Source of the DNA: Azolla caroliniana
Taxonomy: Eukaryota > Polypodiophyta
DNA length: 64,000 nt
Direction of reading: 5' to 3'
Assembly: GCA_043228905.1 (NCBI GenBank)
Contig: JBHGNT010000009.1
Coordinates: 15,624,001-15,688,000 of the forward strand
In this document: positions 31,297 through 41,963 of the stretch, piece after piece
How the letters are laid out: the number at the start of each line of letters is the position of its first letter
Numbering within the stretch: the stretch's first letter is position 1
Position numbers and translations under genes: made by a program
The notes under the pieces: model-generated
What the model was told of the DNA's origin: nothing
Seen by the model: the letters and a program-made list of their open reading frames with translations, nothing else
Databases searched by the model: none

Positions 31297-31586
31297 TGAT
31301 GCGAAAGATATATGTATTATATGACGGAAGATATACAACAGTAGTTAGAAGGCTTAAGACTGGCGTTGAACCGATTTGGTTCGAACTAATGCCTTGCGCC
31401 TCCTTTTATAGTGTCTTCAGGAATACTCCTGAAGTTTCTAGAATGTTCCAGAGAAATCTGGAATATACATCAATTTCCTAATAAAACCTAAATGAAAATA
31501 ATATCCTTCAAATTACAACTCATAACCTAATGGTAAAGTCTCGACCCGTGTAACAAAAGGTTATGGGTTCGAGTCTAGTTATGACA
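31177..31586 (-). repeat. 5' LTR of G1 (410 bp) with promoter
   Basis: Same ends as 25908-26339. On the minus strand the TATAAAA box is at 31410-31404. The plus-strand end contains GGGTTCGAGTCT, a tRNA box-B-like stretch. Confidence 0.95.
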
Positions 31587-33224
31587 AGGCCCGAACAATA
31601 CATGTGCTTAATGATAGATGGCATGGACCAGAAGAAGACATGCTTGCCGCATATGCGGAGGCTCCCCAAAGATGTCAATGATGAGTGCCTTGTTCAAATG
31701 CACTTGGTGGGATGCTTGGCTTATAATAGGTCTGTTTGACCTCACGTCTTCATTACTTACCCCAATGTTCACAATGACCCTAACCTAACAGTTACAGTGA
31801 TTCACCGAGTTTTGATGTCTTGGGGACAACCTTTCCCCCCTGTTCTATACATTCAATTGGACAATACTGCTAGAGAGAACAAAAATTCAACTGTATTTGG
31901 CTATCTAAGTATGTTGGTCAACCTAGAATTGTTTAGGAAAGTGAAAGTCAATTTCCTTTTGGTTGGCCACACACATGACCATATAGATCAGATGTTTAGC
32001 ACATTCTCCAGACAGTTGTCTCGGCATGATGCTTTCACTTTACCTAAACTATTTGATGTCATTTGTGATGCTTATACACCACGCCCAAAAGTGTTACACT
32101 TGAAGGAGGTATATGACTTTAAGAGATATATATTAGATGGGGGTGGTGGGAATGTTAAAGTGCTTGCTCAATTAAACAATATAAGTTTCAATCACATTTT
32201 TTTGATAAAGAAAAATGGAATAAGTGGTTCTACACTTTTGTATGCTAAACAATATTCATCTTCTACAACATGGGAACCTGAAGGTGGTTGCCAGTTATTA
32301 CTTTGTATGCCGAGTACAATTGTCCATGGAGCTAAGCAAATGCCAATTGAGAAGAAAGGACAGTTGCAGAGCGACTTGGTATCAGAACAAAAATGGTCAT
32401 GGGTCCAAGCCTTAGAAGAAAAAAGAAAGCATATTGAGGCCGCCAAGAAATATGCCGCACAACAAGACACGTCATGGTGGGATGTATTTTATAGTGATCA
32501 GAAAGAAATTATAGACAATTGTGTATCTGTTGATAATTGGAATTTGGAAACGCCATTCACATGGTCGCTGCAACATGATTGCGTAAATAGAAGTCCGGAG
32601 CAACTAGTAAATGCGATTAATGACAGCTTGGTCCATCCACAACAAAGAGACATTTATGTGGGACCAAGGATGACGAAAGAAGCCGAAGCTAGATGGCAAG
32701 GAAATTTGCAAGAGCTCACCGCGGGGATGTTGATTGCAAAGCCGGTTGATGAGAACTCACATGGCCACCAATTTTGGGTTGGTAAAATTCTAGAAGTGCT
32801 AATGCATGAAATAGAAAACACGATCAAGTCTATAAATGTTCATTGGTACAACACTAGAAGTGCAAATGCTTTTACAAGTAAGTATACATTGGAGATGATT
32901 GAATGCCAAACAAGAAGGGGAGGTAGGAAGAGGAAGCGAAACATTCGTAACACCTCGACCCTTGATATCTCTGATGTGGATATCATCGTGTACGACTTCA
33001 CACTTACAAAAGCCGGACGATTAAGGAAGTCAACAATAGATATAATAAAAGAAAAATTACCAGGTCTACAAGGTGGCTCGAGTCAAAGGCAAACGAGATC
33101 TACTACATATAATCTAGAGTCAAACCATTTGGTTTATGACGAAGATAATGCACTGATTGGTACATCCGAGGATGATGATGAGGAATCGTCATTGTATATT
33201 AGTTATAGTAGTGATTCTCCGTAA

Positions 33225-33546
33225 AGGAGTGATCATGAATGTATATTTGGCTATTAAGTGTAACTACATTCCGCTTGTAACAAATCGAGTAATATAAAAT
33301 CATGTGTTTTGAATTCTTATGATTTCTAAAAAATCGTTTCTTATAAAATAACATTGGTTGTAAAGTTTGTGATATAAATTGAGAATGTATGTTTTTGAAA
33401 TTCGTCTTTTTTTAGTTACTTCTAAATCACGAAAATAGTGGATTTTTAACCTTTTTCATAGTATGTTTGAACTTGTATGATACTGGTATCAATGTGTTTT
33501 GTAAAATCATTGAAAAACCCCTAAAATTTCCCTTATCCTTCCATTT
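33225..33546. other. Non-coding right arm of the TIR transposon
   Basis: AT-rich, no gene. Contains a TGGAAGGAT direct repeat close to the TIR (minus strand). Confidence 0.5.
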
Positions 33547-33582
33547 ATGCGCGATCCTTCCACTTGTGAACGCGAACGTGTT
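33547..33582 (-). repeat. Right terminal inverted repeat, 36 bp
   Basis: Reverse complement of 18790-18825 with one mismatch; followed by AAGC at 33583-33586. Confidence 0.92.
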
Positions 33583-33971
33583 AAGCATGGATTGCCAAGA
33601 CTCTCTCATCACTATATAAGGATGGGGAGCATGATGTAATAAGGGTGTGGAATATTTGGAAATTGGATATATTTCTAAAAAACACCAATTAATAAACTAT
33701 ATTCGTGAGATTCATAAAATAAACTATACTCGTGGGATTCACGAGGTTTCTATTTCTCTCTATTTCAATCCAAATTCATATTCTTATCTTAATATTGATT
33801 AATCTAATAAAATACATTATACTCATGGGATTCCCGAGGTTTTTTATATCTCTTTCTTATAATCTATTCGTATTCATAACTAGATTAGCCTCAAAATCTT
33901 CCTCCTTGTCCAAAACCCCAGCGGTTCCCACCCGACTCACACAACGATCTGGCGCCGAAAGTCACGACATA

Positions 33972-33992
33972 GTTGATGAACCCGACGTGAAG
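33972..33992 (+). promoter_or_regulatory. Primer site of element D
   Basis: GTTGATGAACCCGACGTGAAG, closely similar to the sites at 41964 (element E) and 60445 (element J), which read TTGG.(G/A)AACCCGACGTGAA. Confidence 0.7.
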
Positions 33993-34116
33993 ATGGGTGG
34001 CAAGGAGATGGAGAATCAACAAGAGGCGATGAATACGATGATGATGATGTTCCAGCGGATGCTACAAGAACAACGAGCGATGTCGGAGATCACAGTGGTA
34101 GTAAAGCGGTTCGTAC

Positions 34117-34554
34117 TGTCAGAACCAAGAGAGAAGGTAAAGTGATAGAAGAAAGATATAAAGAGATCACAAGAAGAGGAATGAAATGATAAGAGAAGAA
34201 TGAATGTCTGAAAGTAGAATAAGAATGGATACAAGATAGGCGATGAGAGCTTAAGACTTGTGTTGATTCGAATCGGTTTTGAGAAGAATTGTATGTCCAT
34301 ATTTATAGGTTCCTATAGAATAACCTAGTGATTTCTATAATGTTCTAGAATGTTCTAGACCTAGAATATTTTAAGATGTTCTAGGATATTCTAGAATGTT
34401 CTAGAACATTTACAATATCAGTCTATTACAAGAAGTAGCTTTTATTATTTCATATAATTATATGCTATCTTAATGGTTAGATTCTTGATTATGTATTACA
34501 AGGTCTTGGGTTCAAGCCCAAGTGAAGCCACATAATGTTCACGGATTCATGACA
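34117..34554 (-). repeat. 3' LTR of G2
   Basis: TGTCAGAACC... to ...ATTCATGACA, 438 bp. Several substitutions separate it from 40025-40446. Near its right end lies a tRNA-like stretch with box B GGTTCAAGCCC (about 34509-34520). Confidence 0.92.
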
Positions 34555-35183
34555 TTATCCCTCCTCTTAAAATGATGGGTGGAAGGAGTTGTTAACAATG
34601 CACGGCTAGGTTTTTTGGGATAGCAATGATGGAAATCGTCAATAAGAGCCTGAGCATTACAAACATTATCGACGGGTTCCCATGTGTGATTGCTCGGAGT
34701 ATAGCCTAGCCAATCAACTAGATAATACAACTTATTGCGCACAATCTTTGAACCAAGAATGGAGGCTACCTAATACTCTGGGCCATCAACAAGTTGGAGA
34801 GGAGGCGGTGGCGACACGACACGATTGGGAATCGAGCTGGTGTGGTAAGGTTCCAAAAGAGAGTTGTGAAAGACCGGATGAAGCTGCAAACTTGCAAGAA
34901 GATCAAGACGGAATGTTGCATCATTAATCCGCTTTGTGATGACAAAAGGATCCAAGCATTTATAATCTAGTTTATCACACGGTCGAGTAGTCTTTATGTG
35001 ACGGTGTAACAACCATACCCGATCACCAACCTTGAATGGAGACAGAAGACGATGTCGATCTGCATGGGCCTTATGTTGGACTTGAGCTTTTTGAAGATGT
35101 GAAGACAACTCAGAGTGAAGGTGTTGTAGTCGGTGGAGGTGTTGCTTTGCACTAGGGTTTGGTGAGATCACTGGAATGTCCAA
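34539..35183 (-). pseudogene. G2 integrase C-terminus and chromodomain
   Basis: 34770-35183 encodes the integrase tail (ADRHRLLSPFKVGDRVWLLHRHI). A shift at about 34765 separates it from the chromodomain (LYYLVDWLGYTPSNHTWEP, 34539-34742). Confidence 0.85.
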
Positions 35184-35189
35184 GAGACA

Positions 35190-36245
35190 TCATCGAGGAT
35201 GGTTGCCAGTATAGGCATAGAAAGGTGTGACCTTGGTAGAAGAGTGTATGGTGTCATTGTATGCAAACTCTGCAAGATGCAATATATGACTCCAATCATC
35301 TTGTTGATAACCGATGAAACATTGAAGATATTGCTCAAGTGTTTGATTTGTGCGCTCTGTTTCGCCATCAGTTTCGGGATGATATGCTGAAGAGAGTTTG
35401 CAAGAGATTCGGAGCCCGTCACATAGGTGCTTCCGAAAGTGAGAGATAAATTGTGGTCCACGATCACTAATTATGTCGTTTGGAAGACCATGATGGCAAA
35501 ATACTTCACGCATAATGATATCTGATGTTTCTCGACTACTGATGCTTTTTACGCAGGGTAGAAAATGTGCCATCTTGGTAAATTGATCCACTACGGTTAA
35601 AATAGCATCAAAACCTTGTGAAGGTGGCAGATCTGTAATGAAATCCATAGTAATTGACTGCCATGGCTTGCTCGGAGTCGGCAATGGTTGTAACAACCCA
35701 TAAGGATGATGGCTAGGCATTTTAGCTCGACAACATGTGTCACATGTGCGAACATAATCTTCAACGAATTGTTGTAAATGAGGCCACCAAAATGATCGCT
35801 CCACTAGCTCCATGGTCTTGGCAATACCAAAGTGTCCGGCCATACGGGCATCATGACAGTGCTCCAACACTCGAAGGTGGGGTGATCCATCAAGGAAATA
35901 AAGTAGATTCTTGTAGAAAAGTAAGTTATCTTGCCACTTGAACTCCTTATAGTGTCGAGATGTCCCTGGCAATGTGGAGCAAAATGCATGATTTGGACCA
36001 AGGTGGGTGAAGACATCCTTAGCAAAATCATCAGAGTTAAGTTGTTGTCGAATAATATCAAGAAGACTTGAATCCAATGGCATGGCACAAACCATGGTTG
36101 CTTGTAGCTTTGTTGGACTAAGGAGAACTTGCTTTTGATTGTCGAAAGATGGATCTCCAGGGGGAAGTGCCAAATATGAGCGTCGAGATAGAGCATCTGC
36201 TTGCCCTTGTTGGTTCCATGGGTGGAAAAATGATCTTGAAATCAA
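35190..36245 (-). pseudogene. G2 integrase zinc region and core
   Basis: [19 protein letters not shown] through CDTCCRAKMPSHHPYG, MDFITDLPPS, IISDRGPQFIS, HPETDGETERTNQ. Equivalent to the G1 integrase, with a changed ETERTNQ context. Open for 351 codons. Confidence 0.88.
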
Positions 36246-36330
36246 AACGAGTTAAAAATTGCGCCCACTGAGCTTGTCGCCTATTTAGCACTCGAGCTAT
36301 CTGAAAATATGTAAGATTTTTGTGGTCACT

Positions 36331-37413
36331 TTAAATGATGATTTGATGAGGCGAACCTTCTAGGAAATGTCTCCATTGTGCAAAAGAGTCGACCACAACT
36401 AGTAACTCTTTATCATGCACCTCGTAGTTGATCTCCACAACATTAAACTTTCTTGGGTGAAACACGACTGGATGTAAGTGCCCATCTTCACCTGGTTGTG
36501 ATAGGATGCTCCCTAATGCAAAGTCGGATGCATCTGCCTCAATGATAAATGGCTTTTCTGGATCAACATGAGCTAAGACAAGAGCTGATGTGAATGCCTC
36601 TTTCAACTGAGTAAAGGCTTTGTCTGCTTCAGGAGTCCAAACAAATGCTTGATTTTTGTTGGTGAGTTGAGTAAGTGGCAATACAATCTTCGAATAATTC
36701 CATATGAATTTGTGGTAGAAGTTGGCAAATCCAAGGAAACACTGGACATCGCGAACGGAACTTGGAGTATGCCATTCCAATACTGTTTGAACTTTCGCTG
36801 GATCCATGAAGATACCTTTGTATGAAATGGTATAACCCAAGCACTCAACTTCTTTGCAATCAAAACTGCACTTCTCTAGTTTGGCCAAAAGACCATACTC
36901 TCTTAAGCATTGGAGTACCTTCCGGACATGTATATCATGCTCCGCTTGTGTTCTAGAGTAAATAAATAGATCATCTAAATAGATGATAAGAAAGATATCT
37001 AGAAAATCTCGGAAAATGTCATTTGCCATATGTTGTAACATGGCAGGAGCATTTGTGAGCCCAAAAGGCATAACTGTATACTCAAAATGGCCATATCGAG
37101 TGTGAAATGCACTCTTCCACTTGTCTCCCGGTCGAATACGGACAAGATTATATGCACCCCTTAGATCAATCTTGGTAAAATGCTTTGCCCCACCAATGCA
37201 CTCTAAAAGACTGGAAATTAAAGGTAGAGCATACCTGTTTCTTATTGTCACTTTATTTAATCCCCAATAATCCACGACCAAACAAAGTGAGCCGTCCTTT
37301 TTCTTCACGAAAAAGATAGGAGCACTAGCTGGAGACTTTGAATGTCGAATAAATCCACTTGCAAGATTCTCGTCAATGTATGCTCGAAGAACCTCAAGCT
37401 CCGTTGGTGACAT
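36331..37413 (-). pseudogene. G2 reverse transcriptase and RNase H
   Basis: 360 codons with FVKKKDGSLCLVVDYWGLNKV, FLIIYLDDLFIYS and IIEADASDFALGSILSQ. Ends at a premature TAA or TGA stop near 36331 where G1 reads on. Confidence 0.88.
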
Positions 37414-38225
37414 ATTGTAGTTCGGACCCCATGGTGGCTCTTTTCCTAGCTGTATATCAATGGGACAATTGTATGGCCGATGCTTTGGAAGTACACTAGC
37501 TTTGACTTTGTCAAAGACATAAGCATATTCTTGGTACTTTTTAGGAATGTAGACCTCTGAATTCCCTTGAGTGTCACTAGAAGGTGCAATTGATATGGCA
37601 AATAAGAATAAATCTTCTTTTGCTCCTTCTTGGCATAATTATTCTAGGTTGATGGTTGAAATCTGATGAAGAGGAACAACATGTTTGGTAGAGGGTGAAT
37701 TGGTAACACTACGTTTTTCAAGGGGAGGATCCTGGGTTCGACCCTTGACTACTATGTTTCCTTTTGAAGGGCACCTAATTTCTCGTCGTCTCCAATCAAT
37801 TCTTGGGTTGTGTAGCTCGAACCATGGCAAACCAAGGACTATTGGATGCTCAGGGCTACGGATTATGTTAAAGGAGACTACACATCCTAAATCACCTAAG
37901 AGTATGTGTATCGGCTTAGACTCCTCGAATATCTTTCCAGAAGTTTGGGACGTCCATCAATCACTACTACGCAAAACTGGGCAAGGAAGTTTATGCAAGG
38001 CTATTTGATGTTTTCGGGAAAAATCTCTATCCATGAAACAAGAATTGGCTCCAGTATCTAAGAGAGCTGGGACATGAAGTTGACAACTTGGTGTCCTAAC
38101 TTGTACTTGGCTTGAGAAAACTCTACTAACATGCTTGGAAGAGATGGGACCCACACTTGGCTGTATAGATCTGGGATTGTCCAACCAAACGGCTCCGATT
38201 TTGGCTGGACTTATTTGTTTGACTC
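37414..38225 (-). pseudogene. G2 protease region
   Basis: Protease at 37957-38184 with ALLDTGANSCFMDRDF, a frame break near 37955, then PWFELHNPRIDWRRREI. The gag-pol junction reads TCA_AAC_AAA_TAA, so the slippery heptamer seen in G1 is absent in this copy. Confidence 0.8.
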
Positions 38226-39966
38226 CTCTTCTAATTGGCTTAGGACCTCAAACTTATTGGATAGAGTTGGATTACTAGAAACACTAGTTGGCACAGTTTT
38301 AACAATGCTAGACTCATTTCTATTATCAATAATGCTAGACTCATTTCTATTATCATAGTTAATGTGATGTACCTGATGCCTCGATCTGTGTGGACAATGA
38401 ATGGCAATATGTCCTGGACCTCCACAATATAAGCATAGTCAATTTGCTCGACGACATTGTTTCTCTTCATCTGATAAAGGTCCTTGTCGCCGGGTCATAT
38501 CAATCTCCATCGGTGTCGGGCTATCCATCGGTGTCGGGCTACGTGCTTGCCATGGAGTTGGGACGGGGCTATATTGTTGCCTTGGAGATTGTGCTGTCAC
38601 TGATGCATAAGTTGGCGTAAATCTTGATCTTGTTTGTTGTTGTTGTCGCTCGGACCGACGCTCAAAAAGCCGATTATCACACCGTATTGCTCGGCTAATA
38701 GCTTCTGTAAGGGATTTTGGATCCTCATGGAAGGTAAGAAGTAAATCTTTTACATCTCCACGGAGGCCCGAACGAAACTGCTCCATTGCAGCTTGTTCGT
38801 CCCAAGGAATATCATTTGCAATGAGACGAAAATTGGGTGCATACGTTGATGCTGGTTGATCCCCTTGTCGCAGTGTGCGAATCTTGTTGATTATCGTTCT
38901 TACACTATCTGTGTCTCCGAAGCAAGCCTTAAACTCTTTGATAAATTCTTCAAAGTTGTGTTGGGTGTATGTCCCTCCAGTAGCAGGATGATCTGACTGT
39001 TCAGAAAGCCGACAGTCGAAGAGTCGGAAAACAGGAGCCGAGCTGATGAGGGCCGAGGCCGAAACCGAAATCGTGTACATAAGCCAACTCAGGAGACTAT
39101 AATTGTAAATAGTCTAGATGTGAGCCCCATGTGGGCCACATATGTAAATAACCAGAAAGTTGCGTAAGTATATATGCAACTAGGGCAAACTTTTAGTGGT
39201 GTTAGAACAGTGTGTGCAGAGAGCGAGAGAGAGCGAGAGAGAGTGTGTGAGAGGAAGGTAGAGCTGCGCCATAGCTGTGTGTGTAATAGCAGACGCGAAG
39301 AGTCCTATGTGGCTGATGCACTCATGAGAGAGTGTTGTAATCTTCTCGCTATTGTATATCCACTATTTTGTATAGTGAAGAATCTGTTCCCGTGGTTTTT
39401 CCCGTTTTAGGGTTTCCACGTAAACCTCTGTGTATACTTCTGTTCATCTTGTCTTTCTGTATTTCTGCAATTCGTATTTCAGCGCGTAATCTGTTTACTG
39501 TGATTTATATTCCGCAACAATTTCTCAACAAGTTGTTGAGTAGGGGCGAATTTGCTTCTAGCAATGGAGCAAACCATGACAATGCCGTGCCAATCAATAA
39601 AGTGCCCACTAATCCGACTCGAGATGAATCCGTCGGATAACGCGTGGGATGCATCTGAATTACCAACCGCACTTGATTTATAAAACCCCAAAAATGTGCT
39701 CTCGACCCATCGAATTTAGTTAGGAGGCTGATTTTGGGCTCCTTAACAACTCCTTGACTATCGACTTTTAGTTGTTGTAAAGCTACTATTACCGACTCTA
39801 GTTGTTGAACCCTTCGTGTCAACTCGTCGTGTATTTGTTGCTTCTCTATTGAAACCTTTTGTAGTTCTTCAAGCAATCGTTCCAGCTCTAGTGATGCAAA
39901 CTTGCTTTTGAGATTCTCCATTTCTGCAACAAGGGTGAGGTATTCTTGTAGGTTGCCAGCAACCAT
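38226..39966 (-). pseudogene. G2 gag, split by a solo LTR
   Basis: N-terminal part 39536-39966 (MVAGNLQEYLTLVAEMENLKSKFASLE, coiled-coil-like, then FDGSRAHFWGFINQVRLVIQ). After the solo LTR it resumes at 38953 with FEEFIKEFKACFGDTDSV and ends with a damaged knuckle. Confidence 0.85.
38959..39530 (-). repeat. Solo LTR (copia-like, 572 bp) inside G2 gag
   Basis: TGTTGGGTGTATG... to ...TTTCTCAACA, flanked by AGTTG at 38954-38958 and 39531-39535. No internal region. Strand of the source element not certain. Confidence 0.85.
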
Positions 39967-40010
39967 GGGTACTTACTAGTGTTTGTGGAAGAGGCTAGAC
40001 GAAAAGAAGA

Positions 40011-40024
40011 AATTCGAATCAAAC
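40011..40024 (-). promoter_or_regulatory. Self-priming type primer site of G2
   Basis: Minus strand GTTTGATTCGAATT next to the 5' LTR. TTGATTCGAATT is complementary to AATTCGAATCAA in the LTR (40171-40182), whose first base is 33 nt from the first T of TATAAATA (40215). Confidence 0.6.
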
Positions 40025-40446
40025 TGTCAGAACCAAGAGAGAAGGTAAAGTGATAGAAGAAAGATATAAAGAGATCACAAGAAGAGGAATGAAATGATAA
40101 GAGAAGAATGAATGTATTAAAGTAGAATAAGAATGGATACAAGATAGGCGATGAGAGCTTAAGACTTGTGTTGATTCGAATTGGTATTGAGAAGAATTGT
40201 ATGACCATATTTATAGGTTTCTATAGAATAACCTAGTGATTTCTATAATGTTCTAGAATGTTCTAGACCTAGAATATTTTAAGATGTTCTAGGATATTCT
40301 AAAATGTTCTAGAACATTTACAAGAAATAGCTTTTATTATTTCATATAATCATATGTTATCTTAATGGTTAGGTTCTTGATTATGTATTACAAGGTCTTG
40401 GGTTCAAGCCCAAGTGAAGCCACATAATGTTCACGGATTCATGACA
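40025..40446 (-). repeat. 5' LTR of G2
   Basis: 422 bp, TATAAATA on the minus strand at 40215-40208. Confidence 0.92.
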
Positions 40447-41308
40447 CGTACAACAAAACGGACAATTCAACGGAAAAGATGCGTCACCTTATTTACGTGA
40501 CTACAAGGCGGAGATGATTCGATGTGGGATATCAAAAAGATTGCAAGTCATATCCTTCAATCAGGTGGCCACAAGAGAGCATCCACAAGATACGGCAACA
40601 AAACCCGACATGGGGGTCATTCGAAGAAGCTTTACGAGAGGCATATGATTACGAGACACCTAAGGGACGAGATCAGTGCGAGTTCGACAAATGGGTGGAG
40701 TTTGAGCATCATTTTGCTCAACTCTCGGAGCGGGAACAAAGATTGGTGGGGGAGGATAAAGTCCTAATGTTCGTAAGATCGATCGATCGGAAAGAAAGGA
40801 TGGACATCGGGATTGAACTCGAAGATGATGACGGTGCAAATGGTCTTACCAAGGATTGGGCTAAAGTTGAAAGAGTATGCCGAAGACATGATAAGAGGAA
40901 GATGAGAATATCGTTAGCAACAACATGGCCTATAAGGGATGATCGATTAAGGATGAACTATGTGGCTACGGGAGGGGTGTGGAATATTTGGAAATTGGAT
41001 ATATTTCTAAAAAACGCCAATTAATAAACTATATTTGTGGGATTCATGAAATAAACTATACTTGTGGGATTCACGAGGTTTCTATTTCTCTCTCTTTCAA
41101 TCCAAATTCATATTCTTATCTTAATATTGATTAATCTAATAAAATACATTATACTTGTGGGATTCACGAGGTTTTTTATATCTCTTTCTTATAATCTATT
41201 CGTATTCATAACTAGATTAGCCTCAAATTCTTCCTCCTCTTAGTCCAAAACCCCAGCAGTTCCCACCCGACTCACGCAACGATCCGGCGCCGAAAGGCAT
41301 GACAACGT

Positions 41309-41961
41309 TGTCGTGAAGAAAACCGTCCACGAGCGGAATCGGTGCACTGGAGCATAGGAACCGGCTCTTCATGCACGTACGCCTTATGTTGTAAATAAGA
41401 GAGAATTAGGGACATGGAAGATCCGAGGTAGGTAGATTCGGTAGGTAGGAAGTTAATAGGAAACGGCTCCCTTCTTGCCTATAAAAGGAGGGAGACGAGG
41501 AAGAGGAAGGGATCGCGGAGAGTCGAGGACGAAGTGCTGTCGGTTTGCGGAGGCGAAGGGTTCTCTCTCTCTCTGGCTCGCAAACTCCGTAGCTTCTTGC
41601 TGTGCAGGTTTCGGGAGGCTCGCACTGCTCTGAGGAATGCCTGAGTGCTTCCGGCAACACCTCCAACCTACTCTTTCCTTTCTGTGCATTTATGAACAGG
41701 CATCGGCATCTGTTCGCCGGCCTGTTCGGTTGTAACAGACTTCGTGCTTCTTGTTGTTTGTTTGTTAATATATATATTTACATACATTCGTGTCCCTCGG
41801 TGTCTGCGTTCCACTCGCGTCTTTGTATCGAAGGGCCGTGTCCCTGTGAATCTACGCTCGCACGTAGTGGGTCCCCTCCCTTCTCCTTTCTCTCTTGCTC
41901 TTCGGTACAAGACCCCCGAGGTCCCGCCCCATTCCACGCATCCGCGAGGAATACCTCGACA
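41309..41961 (+). repeat. 5' LTR of element E
   Basis: About 653 bp. TATAAAAGG at about 41480-41488 is the likely core promoter. Confidence 0.9.
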
Positions 41962-41963
41962 TC

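Larger units (their letters stand above)
25908..31586 (-). mobile_element. Chromovirus G1 (Ty3/gypsy), complete, inserted in the transposase gene
   Basis: LTRs at 25908-26339 and 31177-31586 agree base for base outside a (GA)n tract, and the insertion is flanked by AGGCC on both sides (25903-25907 and 31587-31591). gag and pol are open. Identical LTRs and open frames indicate a recent, possibly active element. Transcription runs leftward. Confidence 0.95.
24760..33224 (+). pseudogene. DDE/RNase H-like transposase (DUF7869-like), split by a retrotransposon
   Basis: Coding parts are 24760-25907 and 31592-33224; leaving out the insert and the second target copy gives 927 codons in one frame with a single TGA at 31737-31739. 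The N-terminus has four tandem 13-residue units (SPYSIEEYCLSTD type, residues about 5-56) and a fifth partial. Then come Cys motifs ICCARGCM and GYCSICANL. After the insert: LMIDGMDQKKTCLPH, LDNTARENKN (about 31855-31884) and GHTHDHIDQMFS (31965-32000). These three acidic blocks fit the Asp/Asp/Asp-Glu layout of RNase H-fold transposases and match what I know of DUF7869 proteins. The C-terminus has a KRKR block and an acidic tail. Expected role: cutting and joining at the TIRs. Inactive here because of the insertion and stop. Confidence 0.75.
18790..33582. mobile_element. TIR DNA transposon with ParB-methyltransferase and DDE-like transposase
   Basis: Bounded by 36-bp terminal inverted repeats (35/36 identical) and flanked by AAGC on both sides. 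It holds two divergent genes: a spliced ParB-like/DNA methyltransferase gene (leftward) and a DUF7869-like transposase gene (rightward), with a phased palindrome array between the first two exons of the former. A complete chromovirus (25908-31586) has inserted in the transposase gene; without it and its target duplicate the element is about 9.1 kb. I do not recognise a named superfamily with this gene pair. The boundaries and gene structure are seen directly; the claim that it moves as one unit is inference from the TIRs and flanking repeat. Confidence 0.85.
34117..40446 (-). mobile_element. Chromovirus G2 (Ty3/gypsy), decayed, in element D
   Basis: LTRs 34117-34554 and 40025-40446, target duplication CGTAC (34112-34116 and 40447-40451). 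Same gene order as G1 with many stops and a solo LTR in gag. An older relative of G1. Confidence 0.93.
33993..40977 (+). pseudogene. Element D gag, split by G2
   Basis: 33993-34116 encodes MGGKEMENQQEAMNTMMMMFQRM and KRFV; after G2 it resumes at 40452 with QQNGQFNGKDASPYLRDYKAEM. A frame shift near 40560 leads to WGSFEEALREAYDY, then FEHHFAQLSEREQRLVGEDKVLMFVRSIDRKERM and LTKDWAKVERVCRRHDKRK. These match the gag of element E (RFSGKDATKYLASYGAEM, LDRTVLDTSRVLLFVKSVDERDR, LTTDWAAVKRVCGRFDKRR). No zinc knuckle or pol follows. Confidence 0.75.
33646..41304 (+). mobile_element. Gag-only LTR element D, carrying chromovirus G2
   Basis: LTRs at 33646-33969 and 40978-41304 share their whole sequence with scattered changes. 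Without G2 the interior is only about 670 bp: primer site, a gag fragment and a purine tract GGGAGGGG; there is no pol. This is a non-autonomous element. No matching target duplication was found (left flank AAGGG, right flank ACGTT). Confidence 0.8.

Noticed and set aside
33583-33645. 5-bp target duplication for element D
   Set aside because: The left flank (AAGGG) does not match the right flank (ACGTT); the ends may have recombined.
34460-34554. Functional tRNA gene in the G2 LTR
   Set aside because: Box A and B-like segments are visible, but no full acceptor-stem pairing was found by eye and it is part of both LTRs.
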